DNA of 64,000 nucleotides. Origin: Sipunculus nudus. Its lineage: Eukaryota > Annelida > Sipuncula > Golfingiida > Sipunculidae. Below, in pieces: positions 1 to 14,321 of the stretch. The notes beneath the pieces are model-generated. The model made no database searches. It saw only the letters and a program-made list of their open reading frames with translations, and was not told the DNA's origin. Position numbers and translations under genes: made by a program. The stretch lies in the NCBI GenBank assembly GCA_026874595.1, contig CM049321.1, positions 22,332,979 to 22,396,978 of the forward strand, given 5' to 3'. Each line of letters starts with the position of its first letter. Positions within the stretch are counted from its first letter, which is position 1.

Positions 1-205
1 ACGTAACCGTCACGGCCAATATCCATTCTGCATGGATAGTTCCTACAATCTTGAATATTTCATGAAAAGCCACAGTGCTAATACTGAACATTCTTGTGTT
101 TGTCATATAATAGTTAAAAAATTCATATCTCCGAATCGATAGAACGTATGTGTCTTATGTAGTAACAAAACTGGTCTTACTACAGGAAATATATTTCAAG
201 GAAGG

Positions 206-516
206 ATGAGACAAACGCTGCTTTTTGAGTTGCTTTGCATCGGGCTGGCGGTTTCTTATGACAACCAGTGGCACGAAGCTTTGCATAAGGTGTGTCCCTA
301 TGGTTCATCCTTTGTCGGGGTGCTGAGTTCCTATAGCAGCTCACAGAAGGATCGTATGTACAGGTTTGACTGTGGTCGTCATGTCGTTTCTTCGCGTAAC
401 TGTTACTGGAGCGCTTACGTGAACAAGATTTGGCAATCGACAAACTATTTATGCAACAGTTCATACGTTATGACCGGAGTGTTCGGAAATTATGATTACA
501 AGAAACAGGACAGACG
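206..516 (+). CDS. Dermatopontin-like secreted protein, first coding exon (partial)
   Basis: Begins at an ATG in fair context (aaggATGa) and encodes a hydrophobic signal peptide (MRQTLLFELLCIGLAVS) followed by about 87 residues that fit the dermatopontin fold. Visible family features are an N-terminal YDNQW, the CP.GS..GV.S.YSS block, KDR.YRFDC, then C.WS.YVN, and GV.GNYD..KQDRR, matching the family's repeated 'S.H....EDRRW.F.C' pattern. Four or more cysteines sit at family-like spacing. The frame meets TAG at 518, but that codon overlaps a strong donor (GTAGGT at 517), so the exon most likely ends at 516 in phase 2 and continues with the W.F.CC half elsewhere. Dermatopontins are extracellular matrix proteins and are found in mollusc shell matrix and haemolymph (family knowledge). 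I could not find the next exon before the satellite. Alternative: an orphan exon of a broken paralogue. Confidence 0.72.
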
Positions 517-3500
517 GTAGGTCACGGGTACTGGTCCAAGCTAGTAATTTTAGCTATTTCAAGGTTAATGCCAACTTCTCGAAGCTTATAATGGTCCGTG
601 TGATATTGTTAATGGTGAGTGTGACATCGTAAATGGCATTACCCAAATCAGACACACCATGACCACAAACGGCGAGACCTGTTTTTTTTTTTAAAATTAG
701 AGAAGACATAGTTCTGCCACACCTGGATAAACGTTTAGATCCATCGGGAATTTAAACAGACTAATCGTAAAAGTTGCAGTAATTTGCTCGGTGGTACACT
801 CTTTTACATAATTGTATGAAAATGCATTATAAATCTTATATATAGAGGCAACAAATGCATTCTTGTGCAGTACGGCCAATCTCTTACGGTTTTCAAGGAG
901 CCCGTATGGTGTCCAGTAGACTAATTTAAGTTCCGTATTTCACTCATGGAAAGATGATATTATTGCTTAGTTTGTAATGAAAACCGTGAAAAGTCTATTC
1001 TATTCCCCCATTATTAGTCTTCGCGGTGACATGATTGGTTATATAAGGTGCACGTTCTTTCTTCCAACCGTAACGCGGCGTCACTTATTTCATTCACTGA
1101 CGTTGACAGTATAGATAATCGTCTCATCTGTACGGTTTTACGAAGGGGATTTCTAAAGAAATTGAAAACTGAGACCAAAAATATTTATATTGATTTATGA
1201 ATAAAAACAAAAAATCGATTATTTGATAAAAACATATGATTTCCTGCAAAATATACATATAATAATTGTGCCACATAATACCGATTAATTGGTGCACCTG
1301 ATCGTAGGTAGCAGGTTGTCATAACCGCCTCATCTCTCCGTGTTGTCCCTGGCTTATCTTAAATTATTCAGCCAAGGCAGGGGTTATTAAACAGAACACG
1401 CCGCATGTTATTCTGATCCTGTTTTGTAGGTGAAATATCAACTCAATTTTTAAAAAAGTAACACAAATATGATTGCGAACATTTATTATGGACTACATTA
1501 TTAAATCTTTGTATATGAGTATATGATAACGAAAGGCACTCCGCAGGAGATGAACGATCCTGTTGAATCCAAGTGCTCCTTCATGCGAATTATCATTATT
1601 CCAAAAACACTGTTCGGGGAAAACGACGTTCTACCCTAACTGCAGTTCTAAGCACATTTCTTTATAAATTTCGAGAAGGGATATCAAGGAACGGTGTTAT
1701 TCTGATTTCATAAGACCAGTATGTTGTCATTCCAAACATACTTGATTCTGGATTCCTAAGGCCGCAAAACTGTCATTCATGCGCTGTTTGGTAAATCTGG
1801 GGAATTTTTTAAATCAAACTGTACAGATTCAACTGCCGAATTCATTTCAATAATACTCAAAACCTCCATGTGTAAGAAGATTAGTGTCTGGACAGGCGAT
1901 AGCTTTAATTCCACCTGCATAGCTCCACTGGCAGGACTACTATTGTTAACATTGAGAAATAATCGATCACATACTATTAAAGAAACTTTAATATAAAACT
2001 AAAATAATTTCAGTTAAATGTTCAAAGAGAAAATGAGTACCATACTTGTGTAGATGTTTAAAAACAATTATATTCTTTTGTCCCTGATTACTTTTTCTAT
2101 TTTGATTGCTGCCGATGGGATTATATTTTTTATTTTATGTTTAAAGTGGTTTTATAACAAGTTGGATAGAATGTCTAATTGATTTAAAATTTGTTTTAAA
2201 GAGAATAACGTAACGTTTATTTTTTACAAAAAGGTTAACAATTATATATAGGATTTTTATGCCCCGGCACCAAATGTATTGGTATATGTCATAATTTTAA
2301 TGAGTTAAATTTTGTTTTAGCTTTAAGTTTAAATGCTGCCAACAAATCACTATCAAACAAAAGTTTTGTGAATGGACACCGTACATCTACTGTAGTAAAG
2401 TGTACCAGCAATACAATCTTTCCCGCGACCGTGTCTTCAGAGGCGTGCACATGATTTATGGCGGCAGCGGGTAAGTACTGAATGCAGCCATCTTGTGGCA
2501 TCAAAAAAACCCACGAATTTCATTCTATAGGAACAATTGTACTTCATGGAAAGCTAGGAAATCATAAACAGTAAAGAAAATTCTGCATTTAACACTTGAC
2601 GGTTGTTATTCTGTTGAAGGCACTATTAAATATGGGCATGGGTAATAGGATGGCTTGTGAAACCCGGAAAATTATTCTTAGATGCAACACAAAATATAAT
2701 AATAAATAATGACGACCCTTCGAGACAAAACAGGCCTTCTTCTTTTACATATCTACATTTTATATAAACAGGGATCGGCGATTCAGGCCCTTCATCTGTC
2801 GTATTTAAACAAGAACTACTTACCCGGAGAAGACTTTCTTCAAAAGGACAGATATTTTGTTTTTGTCATACATTTTACCTGATTTGTTGCTTGACTTTTA
2901 AAGACTTGATTACTGATCATAATGAAGATTGTCACCAACGATCTTGATTTATTTAGTCACTTAAGTTCTCTACAGATCACAATTTCTTACCAAATGAACT
3001 CTTGTAAACGGTACACCGAGAATTTATCACCTATTTTCCAATGTGCCGTAGATGTCACTGAAAATGTGGTTATTTCCAGTCAAACTATATTAAAGTATTC
3101 ATGTGAAAGCTTTGTATTATTTGACATCTCATGATGAACGCATCCTGGGTTAACACATCAAAAGTTCATAGAAGTCAGGGGTATGCCCTAGGCGCTCCTT
3201 TAGCAGCGATAAAAATTATATATAAGTGAACGAATAATCATTGTATATTATTAGACCGAAAGAGTAGGAGCAATTCAGAGGCGATAGAAATGAAAACCTA
3301 AGGTCTATAAATATTTAATAAATGCAAAGAAAGATTATGCTAGCTTAACAAAGCTGCTTGCTCAGTGGATGTGATATTATTGTCTTTCTACATAGGATTT
3401 GATAGGATTATGTTTAGAGGAGCAACGATTTCTTTGTTGGCTATTGTATGCAGGTGCTCATTTGTTAAGATCTGTATTGAGTTAATGTGTTTATCCTTTC

Positions 3501-3600
3501 TTCAGTAATGACCAATTGCTCTAGCATGTGATTTTCAAAAGCCGTTGTGTATGTGCGTGCTCTAAGATCTGATGTTTTAGTGAACCTACTAATTCTGAAG

Positions 3601-3602
<2 letters not shown>
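517..3602. other. AT-rich non-coding DNA (probable intron and intergenic)
   Basis: Follows the dermatopontin donor. Open frames are short and share no recognisable motif. I looked for the expected second dermatopontin exon (W.F.C...C.WS.YVN) and did not see it. A short poly-T run lies near 681. Confidence 0.5.

Positions 3603-3673
<71 letters not shown>
3603..3673. repeat. (TA)n microsatellite
   Basis: About 70 bp of nearly uninterrupted TA dinucleotides, with one interruption (TAAATA) near 3635. The open Tyr/Ile frame across it on the minus strand is a repeat artefact. Confidence 0.95.
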
Positions 3674-3676
<3 letters not shown>

Positions 3677-5994
3677 GATGGAAATATTCAGTAAAGGGCA
3701 ATATTGACTAATTCTTATAAATTGATAAATAGATTGATAAATAGTTTGAAAAAAAAATTGATAAATAGATCAATGAGAACTTAATCGGATTATTAAAGGC
3801 TATAGAGTTTGATTTTTATTCTAAAATAATTGGCGTTACAAGAAATTAACATACCATTTTGCGTAATTATGTTAGCGAGCGTGTAATTTTCTTAGTACAG
3901 AAGTAAACTATTTTAAGTGATTCGGCAAAATGGTGCTAATAATTATTGCTGCCACGAAGTGAACATAGGATATTTCGTAAATATATGGATTTGATTCCTT
4001 CATTTATTCAGGTGCAACGGCGGTTTTGCTTGGCGATAGAGCAATAGACCACGGGGCATCCATTATCTTGCAAAACCAACATCATACAGAAATGCATAAT
4101 ATGACATTTGATATTTTATTTTGCGACTTGATTTACACAGTAAAAAATGACTTGTGAAAATTTTGAATTTTATCATCAATAGTTTTTTACAGATGAATAA
4201 TCAAATACTTTCCCATTAGATGTAAAAAGTAAAAATATATCTGCCGAAAAGAGTCAGAGACATAAACTACATGACATAGGACTATACGATATGTCAAATA
4301 AGAATATATAAAACGACCTGATGTAGAGATAATGTTAAACACGTATATGGGGAGAGAACCATTGACTACGGTGCAAACATTATCTAGCTGCACCAACATC
4401 AAATAGAAATACCTAATATGCATGTTATATTTTATTTTACAACCTATACAACACAGGATATAACGTATCTTGTTACAGAGTTTTACATTTATATCAAGTA
4501 CATAATAACACATATTGAGAACAATATTTTACGGGGCATATATCATCATATAAAAATGCATAGTAAGTTATACGACCTGTTTTACACATCAGCAATGTAT
4601 TATATTATGATTTGTATATGCGAAAAAAACATCCGATATGCGCTCCGGTCTGTGCGAGTGAAGCGACGTTCACTCCCATATTCTATAGTGTCCGCACACA
4701 ATCTACATTATAGTGGAATGCATTCTGATTCCATGCCCCAAACATTAAATTCGATCTATTCACTTTAGCTATGTACAATAGCAATATATAATATAATATA
4801 CGAATATAAATGCGATTGTGCTATACATTTATACCGTTATGTAAACAAATCGTCTGCCATCGGTCCTTGCATGGCGAACAGGTTGGGATGACTTTCTTCG
4901 AATGGGGAAAGACAAGTATACATGCATATAATATTTTGCTACACCGACACCCAAACGAAATACATAATATTGCATTTAACATTATATTAAATTATACCTG
5001 TAATATACATAAAGTGTGAAATGCTAAATTAGTTTGTATATCATTATGTCTGGTATGTCCTCCGGTGTGAATTTGTAAAACACGATTCAAACCCGTGTAT
5101 CGTAGTGTGTACATGATTTCTTTACAAAGAAAACAGCGAGCTGGGAGTATCGAATATGTAGATATATCATGTGGCCATGATTCCAAGATTATCGGAGGGC
5201 CTTTGAATAAGATTTGCAGAATCAGGAAACATTCTATTCCTAAACGAACAAGACATTTTAATACGCACCAGAAACTGAAGCAGAACAGTTCCGTTTGATT
5301 AGCAACAAGTCCCTATTCAGTTACCATGCCTACAAAACCATAATTACGACATGATTCATTTGTTTACTGTATATGCATCATAGTTTAAATAAAAAGTTCT
5401 GAGGATAAAATAATCATCTTAATTATCTAGTTATATCTGTCGTGTCAGATAAAATTTATCAAGAACAATTCTTATCAGAACATACTACTGGTCCCGATAA
5501 TTCGGAAAGGACGCCGTGGTAACAGCAGGGCTCGCCAAGGCAATTTTAAAGACACCATGACGGATATAATTTGATATGTGAAGTGCACCTCGCTCAAACA
5601 CATTCACAGGCACACGATACACCCGACACCAACATGAACACACCAAGAGACAGAGAAAGTTTATTACCTGCCAATGATATCATAAAAGCCAGCACACCCT
5701 CTCATACACCTTTTTATACATATACTCTTACCAAAATCAAACAATAAAGTATCATATCCTGACCTAAAAGGGAACTAAACAGCCCTTGTAGGCTCAGTGT
5801 TGGCTTCGATTTCATCTGAATCACATAGACCGGGCCATGATCACAAACACTTGGAGTGTTGACCTATTTAAATGTATTATTTCTCGCTAACTTCAGGAAA
5901 CATTTTTTAACCTTTGACTTTATACTTTTGTGAGAGTTCTTCCTTTCATAACAAGGATGAATCTGCCATATAAACGAACAATGTATAAACACAA
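3674..5994. other. AT-rich non-coding DNA left of the satellite
   Basis: No convincing coding frame. A minus-strand frame leaving the array at about 5864-5990 ends in a short basic stretch (IKSKVKKCFLKLA) that weakly resembles the C-terminus of LINE ORF2 proteins. I regard it as unproven. Confidence 0.4.
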
Positions 5995-8900
5995 TTAACA
6001 GTGTACGTAGGTGCATGTTGTGTAGGTAATGTGTACATAGGTGTATGTAATGGAGGTAATGTGTATGTAGATGTATGTAGTGGAGGGAATATGTATGTAG
6101 GTGCATGTAGTGGAGGTATATTGTATGTAGGTACATGTTGTGTGGGTACAGTATCTGTACGTACATGTAGTTTAGGTAAAGTGTATGTAAGTGCATGTAG
6201 TGTAGGTAAAGTGTACATGGGTGTATGTAGTGGAGGTAATGTGTATGTAGGTGCATGTAGTGTGGGTACAGTGTATGTAGGTACCTGTAGATTAGATAAA
6301 GTGTGTCTAGGAGCATGTAGGTTAGGTATTTTGTACGTAGGTGCTTGTAGTGTAGGTAATGTGTATGTAGGTGCATGTAGTGGAGGTAATGTGCACGTAG
6401 GTTCATGTAGTGTAGATAATGTGTATGTAGGTGCATGTAGTGTAGGTAATGTGTATGTAGATGTATGTAGTGGAGGTACAGTGTATGTAGGTGCATGTAG
6501 TGTAGGTAATGTGTACATAGATGTATATAGTGGAGGTAATTTGTATGTAGATGCATGTAGTGTAGGTACAGTGTATGTAGGTGCATGTAGTATGGATAAT
6601 GGGTAGGTAGGTGCATGTAGTGTAGGTAAAGTGTATGTAGGTGCATGTAGTATAGGTAGTGTGTATGTAGGTGCATGTAGTGTAGCTAAAGTGCATGTAG
6701 GTGCATGTAATGTAGGTAAAGTGTATGTAGGTACATGTAATAAAGGAAATGTGTATGTATATGCATATAGTGGAGGTAAAGTATATGTAGGTACATGTAA
6801 TGTAGGTAATATGTATGTAGATGCATGTAGTGTAGTTAAAGTGTACTTAGGTGTATGTAGTGGAGGTACAGTGTATGTAGGTGCATGTAGTGGAGGTAAG
6901 GTGTATGTAGGTGTATGTAGTGTAGGTAATGTGTACATAGGTGTATGTAATGGAGGTAATGGGTGTATGAAGGTGCATGTAGTGTCCGTACCGTGTATGT
7001 AGGTGCATGTAGTGGAGGTATTGTGTATACAGGTGTATGTATTGTGGGTACAGTATTTGTAGGTACATGTAGTTTAGGTAAAGTGTATGTAGGTGCATGT
7101 AGTGTAGGTAAAATGTACATAGGTGTATGTAGTGGAGGTACATTGTATGTAGATGCATGTATTGTAGGTAATGTGTATATAGGTGCATGTAGTGTAGGTA
7201 ATTTGTATGTAGGTGTATGTAGTGGAGGTACATTGTATGTAGGTGCATGCAGTGTAGGTAATGCGTATATAGGTGCATGTAGTGTAGGTAATTTGTATGT
7301 AGGTGTATGTAGTGTAGGTAATGTGTACATAGATGTATGTAGTGGAGATAATGTGTATGTAGATGTATGTAGTGGAGGTAATGTCTATGTCGATGAATGT
7401 AGTGGAGGTACAGTGTATGTAGGTGCATGTAGTATAGGTAATGTGTACATAGATGTATGTAGTGGAGATAATGTGTATGTAGGTGCATGTAGTGTGGGTA
7501 CAGTGTATGAAGGTGCATGTAGTATAGGTAATGTGTACATAGGTGTATGTAGTGGAGGTAATGTGTATGTAGGTGCATGTAGTGTGCGTACAGTGTATGT
7601 AGGTACATGTAATTTAGGTAAACTGTATGTAGGTGTATGAAGTTGAGGTAATTCGTATATAGGTGCATGTAGTAGAGGTAATGTGTATGAAGGGGCATGT
7701 AGTGTAGGTAAAGTGTACAAGGGTGTATGTAGTGGAGGCAATAGGTATGTAGGTGCATGTAGTGTGGGTAATGTGTATGTAGGTACATGTAGTTTACGTA
7801 AAGTGTATGTAGGTGCATGTGGTGTAGGTAATGTGTACGAAGGTGCATGTAGTGTAGGTAATGGGTACATAGGTGTATGTTGTGGAGGTAATGTTTATGC
7901 AGATATATGTAGTGGAAGTAATGTCTATGTAGGTGCATGTAGTGGGGGTAATGTGTACGTAGGTGCATGTAGTGTAGGTAGTGTGTACGAAGGTGCATGT
8001 AGTGGAGGTAATGTGTACGTAGGTGCATGTAGTGTAGGTAATGTGTACATAGGTGTATGTAGTGGAGGTACATTGTATGTAGGTGCATGCAATGTAGGTA
8101 ATGTGTATATAGGTGCATGTAGTGTAGGTAATTTGTATGTAGGTGTATGTAGTGGAGGAAATGTGTATTTAGATGTATGTAGTGGAGTTAATGTGTATTT
8201 AGATGCATGTAGTGGAGGTAATGTGTATGTAGATGTAAGTAGTGTAGGTAATGTGTATGTAGATTCATGTAGTGGAGGTAATGTGTATGTAGATGTAAGT
8301 AGTGGATTTAATGTGTATGTAGATGCATGTAGTGGAGGTTATGTGTATGTAGATGTAAGTAATGTAGGTAATGTGTATGTAGATGCATGCAGTGTAGGTA
8401 ATTTGGATGTAGGTGTATGTAGTGGAGGTAATGTGTATGTAGATGTATGTAATCGAGGTAATGTGTATGTAGGTGTATGTAGTGTAGGTAATGTGTATGT
8501 AGGTGTATGTAGTGGAGGAAATGTGTATTTAGATGTATGTAGTGGAGTTAATGTGTATTTAGATGCATGTAGTGGAGGTAATGTGTATGTAGATGTAAGT
8601 AGTGTAGGTAACGTGTATGTAGATGTATGTAGTGTAGGTAATGTGTATGTAGATGTAAGAAGTGGATTTAATGTGTATGTAGATGCATGTAGTGGAGGTT
8701 ATGTGTATGTAGATGTAAGTAATGTAGGTAATGTGTATGTAGATGCATGCAGTGTAGGTAATTTGGATGTAGGTGTATGTAGTGGAGGTAATGTGTATGT
8801 AGATGTATGTAATCGAGGTAATGTGTATGTAGGTGTATGTAGTGTAGGTAATGTGTATGTAGATGAATGTAGTGGTGGTAATGTGTACATAGATGTATGT

Positions 8901-11900
8901 AGTGTAGGTAAGGTGTATGTAGATGCATGTAGTGTAGGTAATGTGTATGTAGATGCATGTAGTGTAGGTAATGTGTATGTAGATGTATGTAGTGTGGGTA
9001 ATGTGTATGTAGGTGTATGTAGTGTAGGTAATGTGTATGTAGGTGTATGTAGTGTAGGTAATGTGTATGTAGGTGTATGTAGTGGAGGTAATGTGTATTA
9101 AGGTGTATGTAGTGGAGGTAATGTGTATGTAGATGTATGTAGTGGAGGTAATGTGTATGTGGATGTATGTAGTGGAGGTAATGTGTATGTAGGTGCATGT
9201 AGTGTAGGTAATGTGTATGTAGGTGTGTGTAATGTAGGTAAGGTGTATGTAGATGTATGTAGTGTAGGTAATGTGTATGTAGATGTATGTAGTGGAGGTA
9301 ATGTGTATGTAGATGTATGTAGTGGAGGCAATGTGTATGTAGATGTATGTAGTGGAGGTTATGTGTATGTAGTGGAGGTTATGTGTATGTAGGTGTATGT
9401 GGTGTAGGTAGTGTGTATGTAGATGTATGTAGTGTAGGTAATGTGTAAGTAGGTGCATGTAGTGTAGGTAATGTGTATGTAGATGTATGTAGATGTATGT
9501 AGTGTAGGTAATGTGTATGTAGATGTATATAGTGGAGGTAATTTGTATGTAGATGTATGTAGTGGAGGTAATGTGTATGTAGGTGTATGTAGTGGAGGTA
9601 ATGTATATGTAGATGCATGTAGTGGAGGTAATGTGTATGTAGGTGCATGAAGTGGAGGTAATGTGAATGTAGGTGTATGTAGTGTAGGTAATGTGTATGT
9701 AGGTATATGTAGTGTAGGTAATGTGTATGTAGGTGTATGTATTGGAGGTAATGTGTATGTAGGTGTATGTAGTGGAGGTAATGTGTATGTAGATGTACGT
9801 AGTGGAGGTAATGTGTATGTAGATGTAAGCAGTGGAGGTAATGTGTATGTAGATGTATGCAGTGTAGGTAACGTGTATGTAGATGTATGTAGTGGAGGTA
9901 ATGTGTATGTAGGTGTATGTAGTGGAGGTAATGTATATGTAGATGCATGTAGTGGAGGTAATATGTATGTAGGTGTACGTAGTGTAGGTAATGTGTATGT
10001 AGATGAATGTAGTGTAGGTAATGTGTACGTAGATGTATGTAGTGTAGGTAACGTGTATGTAGATGTATGTAGTGGAGGTAATGTGTATGTAGGTGTATGT
10101 AGTGGGGGTAATGTATATGTAGGTTTATGTAGTTTAGGTAGTGTGTATGTAGGTGTATGTAGTGTAGGTAATGTGTATGTAGGTGTATCTAGTGAAGGTA
10201 ATGTGTATGTAGTGTAGGTAATGTGTATGTAGGTGTATGTAGTGGGGGTAATGTGTATGTAGATGTATGTAGTGTAGGTAATGTGTATGTAGATGTATGT
10301 AGTGGAGGTAATGTGTATGTAGATGTATGTAGTGGAGGTAATGTGTATGTAGGTGTATGTAGTGGAGGTAATGTATATGTAGATGCATGTAGTGGAGGTA
10401 ATGTGTATGTAGGTGTATGTAGTGTAGGTAATGTGTATGTAGTGGAGGTAATGTGTATGTAGATGTAAGTAGTGGAGGTAATGTGTATGTAGATGTATGT
10501 AGTGTAGGTAACGTGTATGTAGATGTATGTAGTGGAGGTAATGTGTATGTAGGTGTATGTAGTGGAGGTAATGTATATGTAGATGCATGTAGTGGAGGTA
10601 ATGTGTTTGTAGGTGTATGTAGTGTAGGTAATGTGTATGTAGGTGTATGTAGTGTAGGTAATGTGTATGTAGGTTTATGAAGTGAAAGTAATGTGTATGT
10701 AGGTTTATGTAGTGTAGGTAATGTGTATGTAGGTGTATGTAGTGTAGGTAATGTGTATGTAGGTGTATGTAGTGGAGGTAATGTGTATGTAGGTGTATGT
10801 AATGGAGGTAATTTGTATGTAGAGGCATATAGTGGAGGTAATGTGTATGTAGATGTAAGTAGTGTAGGTAATGGGTATGTAGGTGTATGTAGTGGAGGTA
10901 ATGTGTATGTAGATGTAAGTAGTGGAGGTAACATGTATGTAGATGTAAGTAGTGTAGGTAATGTGTATGTAGACGTATGTAGTGTAGGTAATGTGTATGT
11001 AGATGTATGGAGTGGAGGTAATATGTATGTAGATGTAAGTAGTGGAGGTAACGTGTATGTAGATGTATGTAGTGTAGGTAATGTGTATGTAGATGTATGT
11101 AGTGTAGGTAACGTGTATGTAGATATATGTAGTGGAGGTAATGTGTATGTAGTGTATGTAGTGGAGGTAATGTATATGTAGGTGTATGTAGTGTAGGTAA
11201 TGTGTATGTAGGTGTATGTAGTGTAGGTAACGTGTATGTAGATGTATGTAGTGTAGGTAATGTGTATGTAGATGTATGTAGTGTAGGTAACGTGTATGTA
11301 GATGTATGTAGTGGAGGTAATGTGTATGTAGTGTATGTAGTGTAGGTAATGTGTATGTAGATGTATGTAGTGTAGGTAATGTGTATGTAGATGTATGGAG
11401 TGGAGGTAATATGTATGTAGATGTAAGTAGTGGAGGTAACGTGTATGTAGATGTATGTAGTGTAGGTAATGTGTATGTAGATGTATGTAGTGTAGGTAAC
11501 GTGTATGTAGATGTATGTAGTGGAAGTAATGTGTATGTAGTGTATGTAGTGGAGGTAATGTATATGTAGGTGTATGTAGTGTAGGTAACGTGTATGTAGA
11601 TGTATGTAGTGGAGGTAACGTGTATGTAGTGTATGTAGTGGAGGTAATGTATATGTAGGTGTATGTAGTGTAGGTAATGTGTATGTAGGTGTATGTAGTG
11701 TAGGTAATGTGTATGTAGGTGTATGTAGTGTAGGTAATGTGTATGTAGGTGTATGTAGTGTAGGTAATGTGTATGTAGGTGTATGTAGTGTAGGTAATGT
11801 GTATGTAGGTGTATGTAGTGTAGGTAATGTGTAGGTTGATGTATGTAGTGGAGGTAATGTGTATGTAGATGTAAGTAGTGGAGGTAATGTGTATGTAGAT

Positions 11901-14321
11901 GTATGTAGTGTAGGTAACGTGTATGTAGATGTATGTAGTGGAGGTAATGTGTATGTAGGTGTATGTAGTGGAGGTAATGTATATGTAGATGATTGTAGTG
12001 GAGGTAATGTGTATGTAGGTGTATGTAGTGGAGGTAATGTGTATGTAGATGTATGTAGTGTAGGTAATGTGTATGTAGATGTATGTAGTGGAGGTAATGG
12101 GTATGTAGATATATGTAGCGGAGGTTATGTGTATGTAGGTGTATGTAGTGGAGGTAATGTATATGTAGATGCATGTAGTGGAGGTAATGTGTATGTAGGT
12201 GTATGTAGTGTAGGTAATGTGTATGTAGTGGAGGTAATGTGTATGTAGATGTAAGTAGTGGAGGTAATGTGTATGTAGATGTATGTAGTGTAGGTAACGT
12301 GTATGTAGATGTATGTAGTGGAGGTAATGTGTATGTAGGTGTATGTAGTGGAGGTAATGTATATGTAGATGCATGTAGTGGAGGTAATGTGTATGTAGGT
12401 GTATGTAGTGTAGGTAATGTGTATGTAGGTGTATGTAGTGTAGGTAATGTGTATGTAGGTGTATGTAGTGAAAGTAATGTGTATGTAGGTGTATGTAGTG
12501 TAGGTAATGTGTATGTAGGTGTATGTAGTGTAGGTAATGTGTATGTAGGTGTATGTAGTGGAGGTAATGTGTATGTAGGTGTATGTAATGGAGGTAATGT
12601 GTATGTAGAGGCAAATAGTGGAGGTAATGTGAATGTAGATGTAAGTAGTGTAGGTAATATGTATGTAGGTGTATGTAGTGGAGGTAATGTGTATGTAGAT
12701 GTAAGTAAGGGAGGTAACGTGTATGTAGATGTAAGTAGTGTAGGTAACGTGTATGTAGATATATGTAGTGTAGGTAATGTGTATGTAGATGTATGTAGTG
12801 GAGGTAATGTGTATGTAGATGTAAGTAGTGGAGGTAACGTGTATGTAGATGTATGTAGTGTAGGTAATGTGTATGTAGATGTAAGAAGTGGATTTAATGT
12901 GTATGTAGATGCATGTAGTGTAGGTAATGTGTATGTAGATGTATGTAGTGTAGGTAACGTGTATGTAGATGTATATAGTGTAGGTATGTGTATTTAGATG
13001 TATTTAGTGGAGGTAATGTGTATGTAGATGTAAGAAGTGGAGTTAATGTGTATGTAGATGCATGTAGTGTAGGTAATATGTATGTAGATGTATGTAGTGT
13101 AGGTAATGTGTATGTAGATGTATGTAGTGGAGGTAATGTGTATGTAGATGTAAGAAGTGGAGTTAATGTGTAGGTAGATGCATGTAGTGTAGGTAATGTG
13201 TATATAGGGGTATGTAGTGTAGGTAATGTGTATGTAGATGTATGTAGTGTAGGTAACGTGTATGTAGATGTATGTAGTGTAGGTAATGTGTATGTGGATG
13301 CATGTAGTGGAGGTAATGTGTATGTAGATGTATGTAGTGTAGGTAACGTGTATGTAGATGTATGTAGTGTAGGTAATGTTTATGTAGATGTATGTAGTGT
13401 AGGTAATGTGTATGTAGATTTATGTAGTGTAGGTAATGGATATGTAGATGTATGTAGTGGAGTTAATGTGTATGTAGATGTAAGAAGTGGATTAAATGTG
13501 TATGTAGATGCATGTAGTGTAGGTAATGTGTATGTAGATGTATGTAGTGTAGGTAACGTGTATGTAGATGTATGTAGTGTAGGTAATGTGTATGTAGATG
13601 TATGTAGTGGAGGTAATGTGTATGTAGATGTAAGAAGTGGAGTTAATGTGTATGTAGATGCATGTAGTGTAGGTAATGTGTATGTAGATTTATGTAGTGT
13701 AGGTAACGTGTATGTAGATGAATGTAGTGTAGGTAATGTGTATGTAGATGCATGTAGTGGGGGTAATGTGTATGTAGATGTAAGAAGTTGAGTTAATGTG
13801 TATGTAGATGCATGTAGTGTAGGTAATGTGTATGTAGATGCATGTAGTGTAGGTAATATGTATGTAGATGTATGTAGATGTATGTAGCGTAGGTAATGTA
13901 TATGTAGATGTATGTAGTGTAGGTAATGTGTATGTAGGTGTATGTAGTGTAGGTAATGTGTATGTAGATGCATGTAGTGTAGGTAATGTGTATGTAGATG
14001 CATGTAGTGGAGGTAATGTGTATGCAGATGCATGTAGTGTTGATAATGTGTATATAGGGGTATGTAGTGTAGGTAATGTGTACATAGATGTTTGTAGTGG
14101 AGGTAATGTGTATGTAGATGTATGTAGTGGAGGTAATGTGTATGTAGATGCATGTAGTGGAGGTACAGTGTATGTAGGTGCATGTAGTATAAGTTATGTG
14201 TATGTAGGTGCATGTAGTGTAGGTTAAGTGTATGTAGGTGAATGTAGTAAAGGTAATGTGTATGTATATGCATGTAGTGGAGGTAAAGTGTATGTAAGTG
14301 CATGTAATGTAGGTAATGTGT

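Noticed and set aside
3465-3701. Ile/Tyr repeat protein
   Set aside because: Translation of a (TA)n microsatellite.
5864-5990. Inverted LINE tail at the left edge of the array (IKSKVKKCFLKLA)
   Set aside because: Similarity to LINE C-termini is very short and no 3'-UTR or tail motif follows.
10134-12614. Open frame of 826 codons (His/Tyr/Leu/Thr repeat), with similar ones of 824 and 569 codons elsewhere in the array
   Set aside because: All are phase by-products of a 30-bp tandem repeat that has no stop in several frames on both strands; there is no domain, start context or gene structure.
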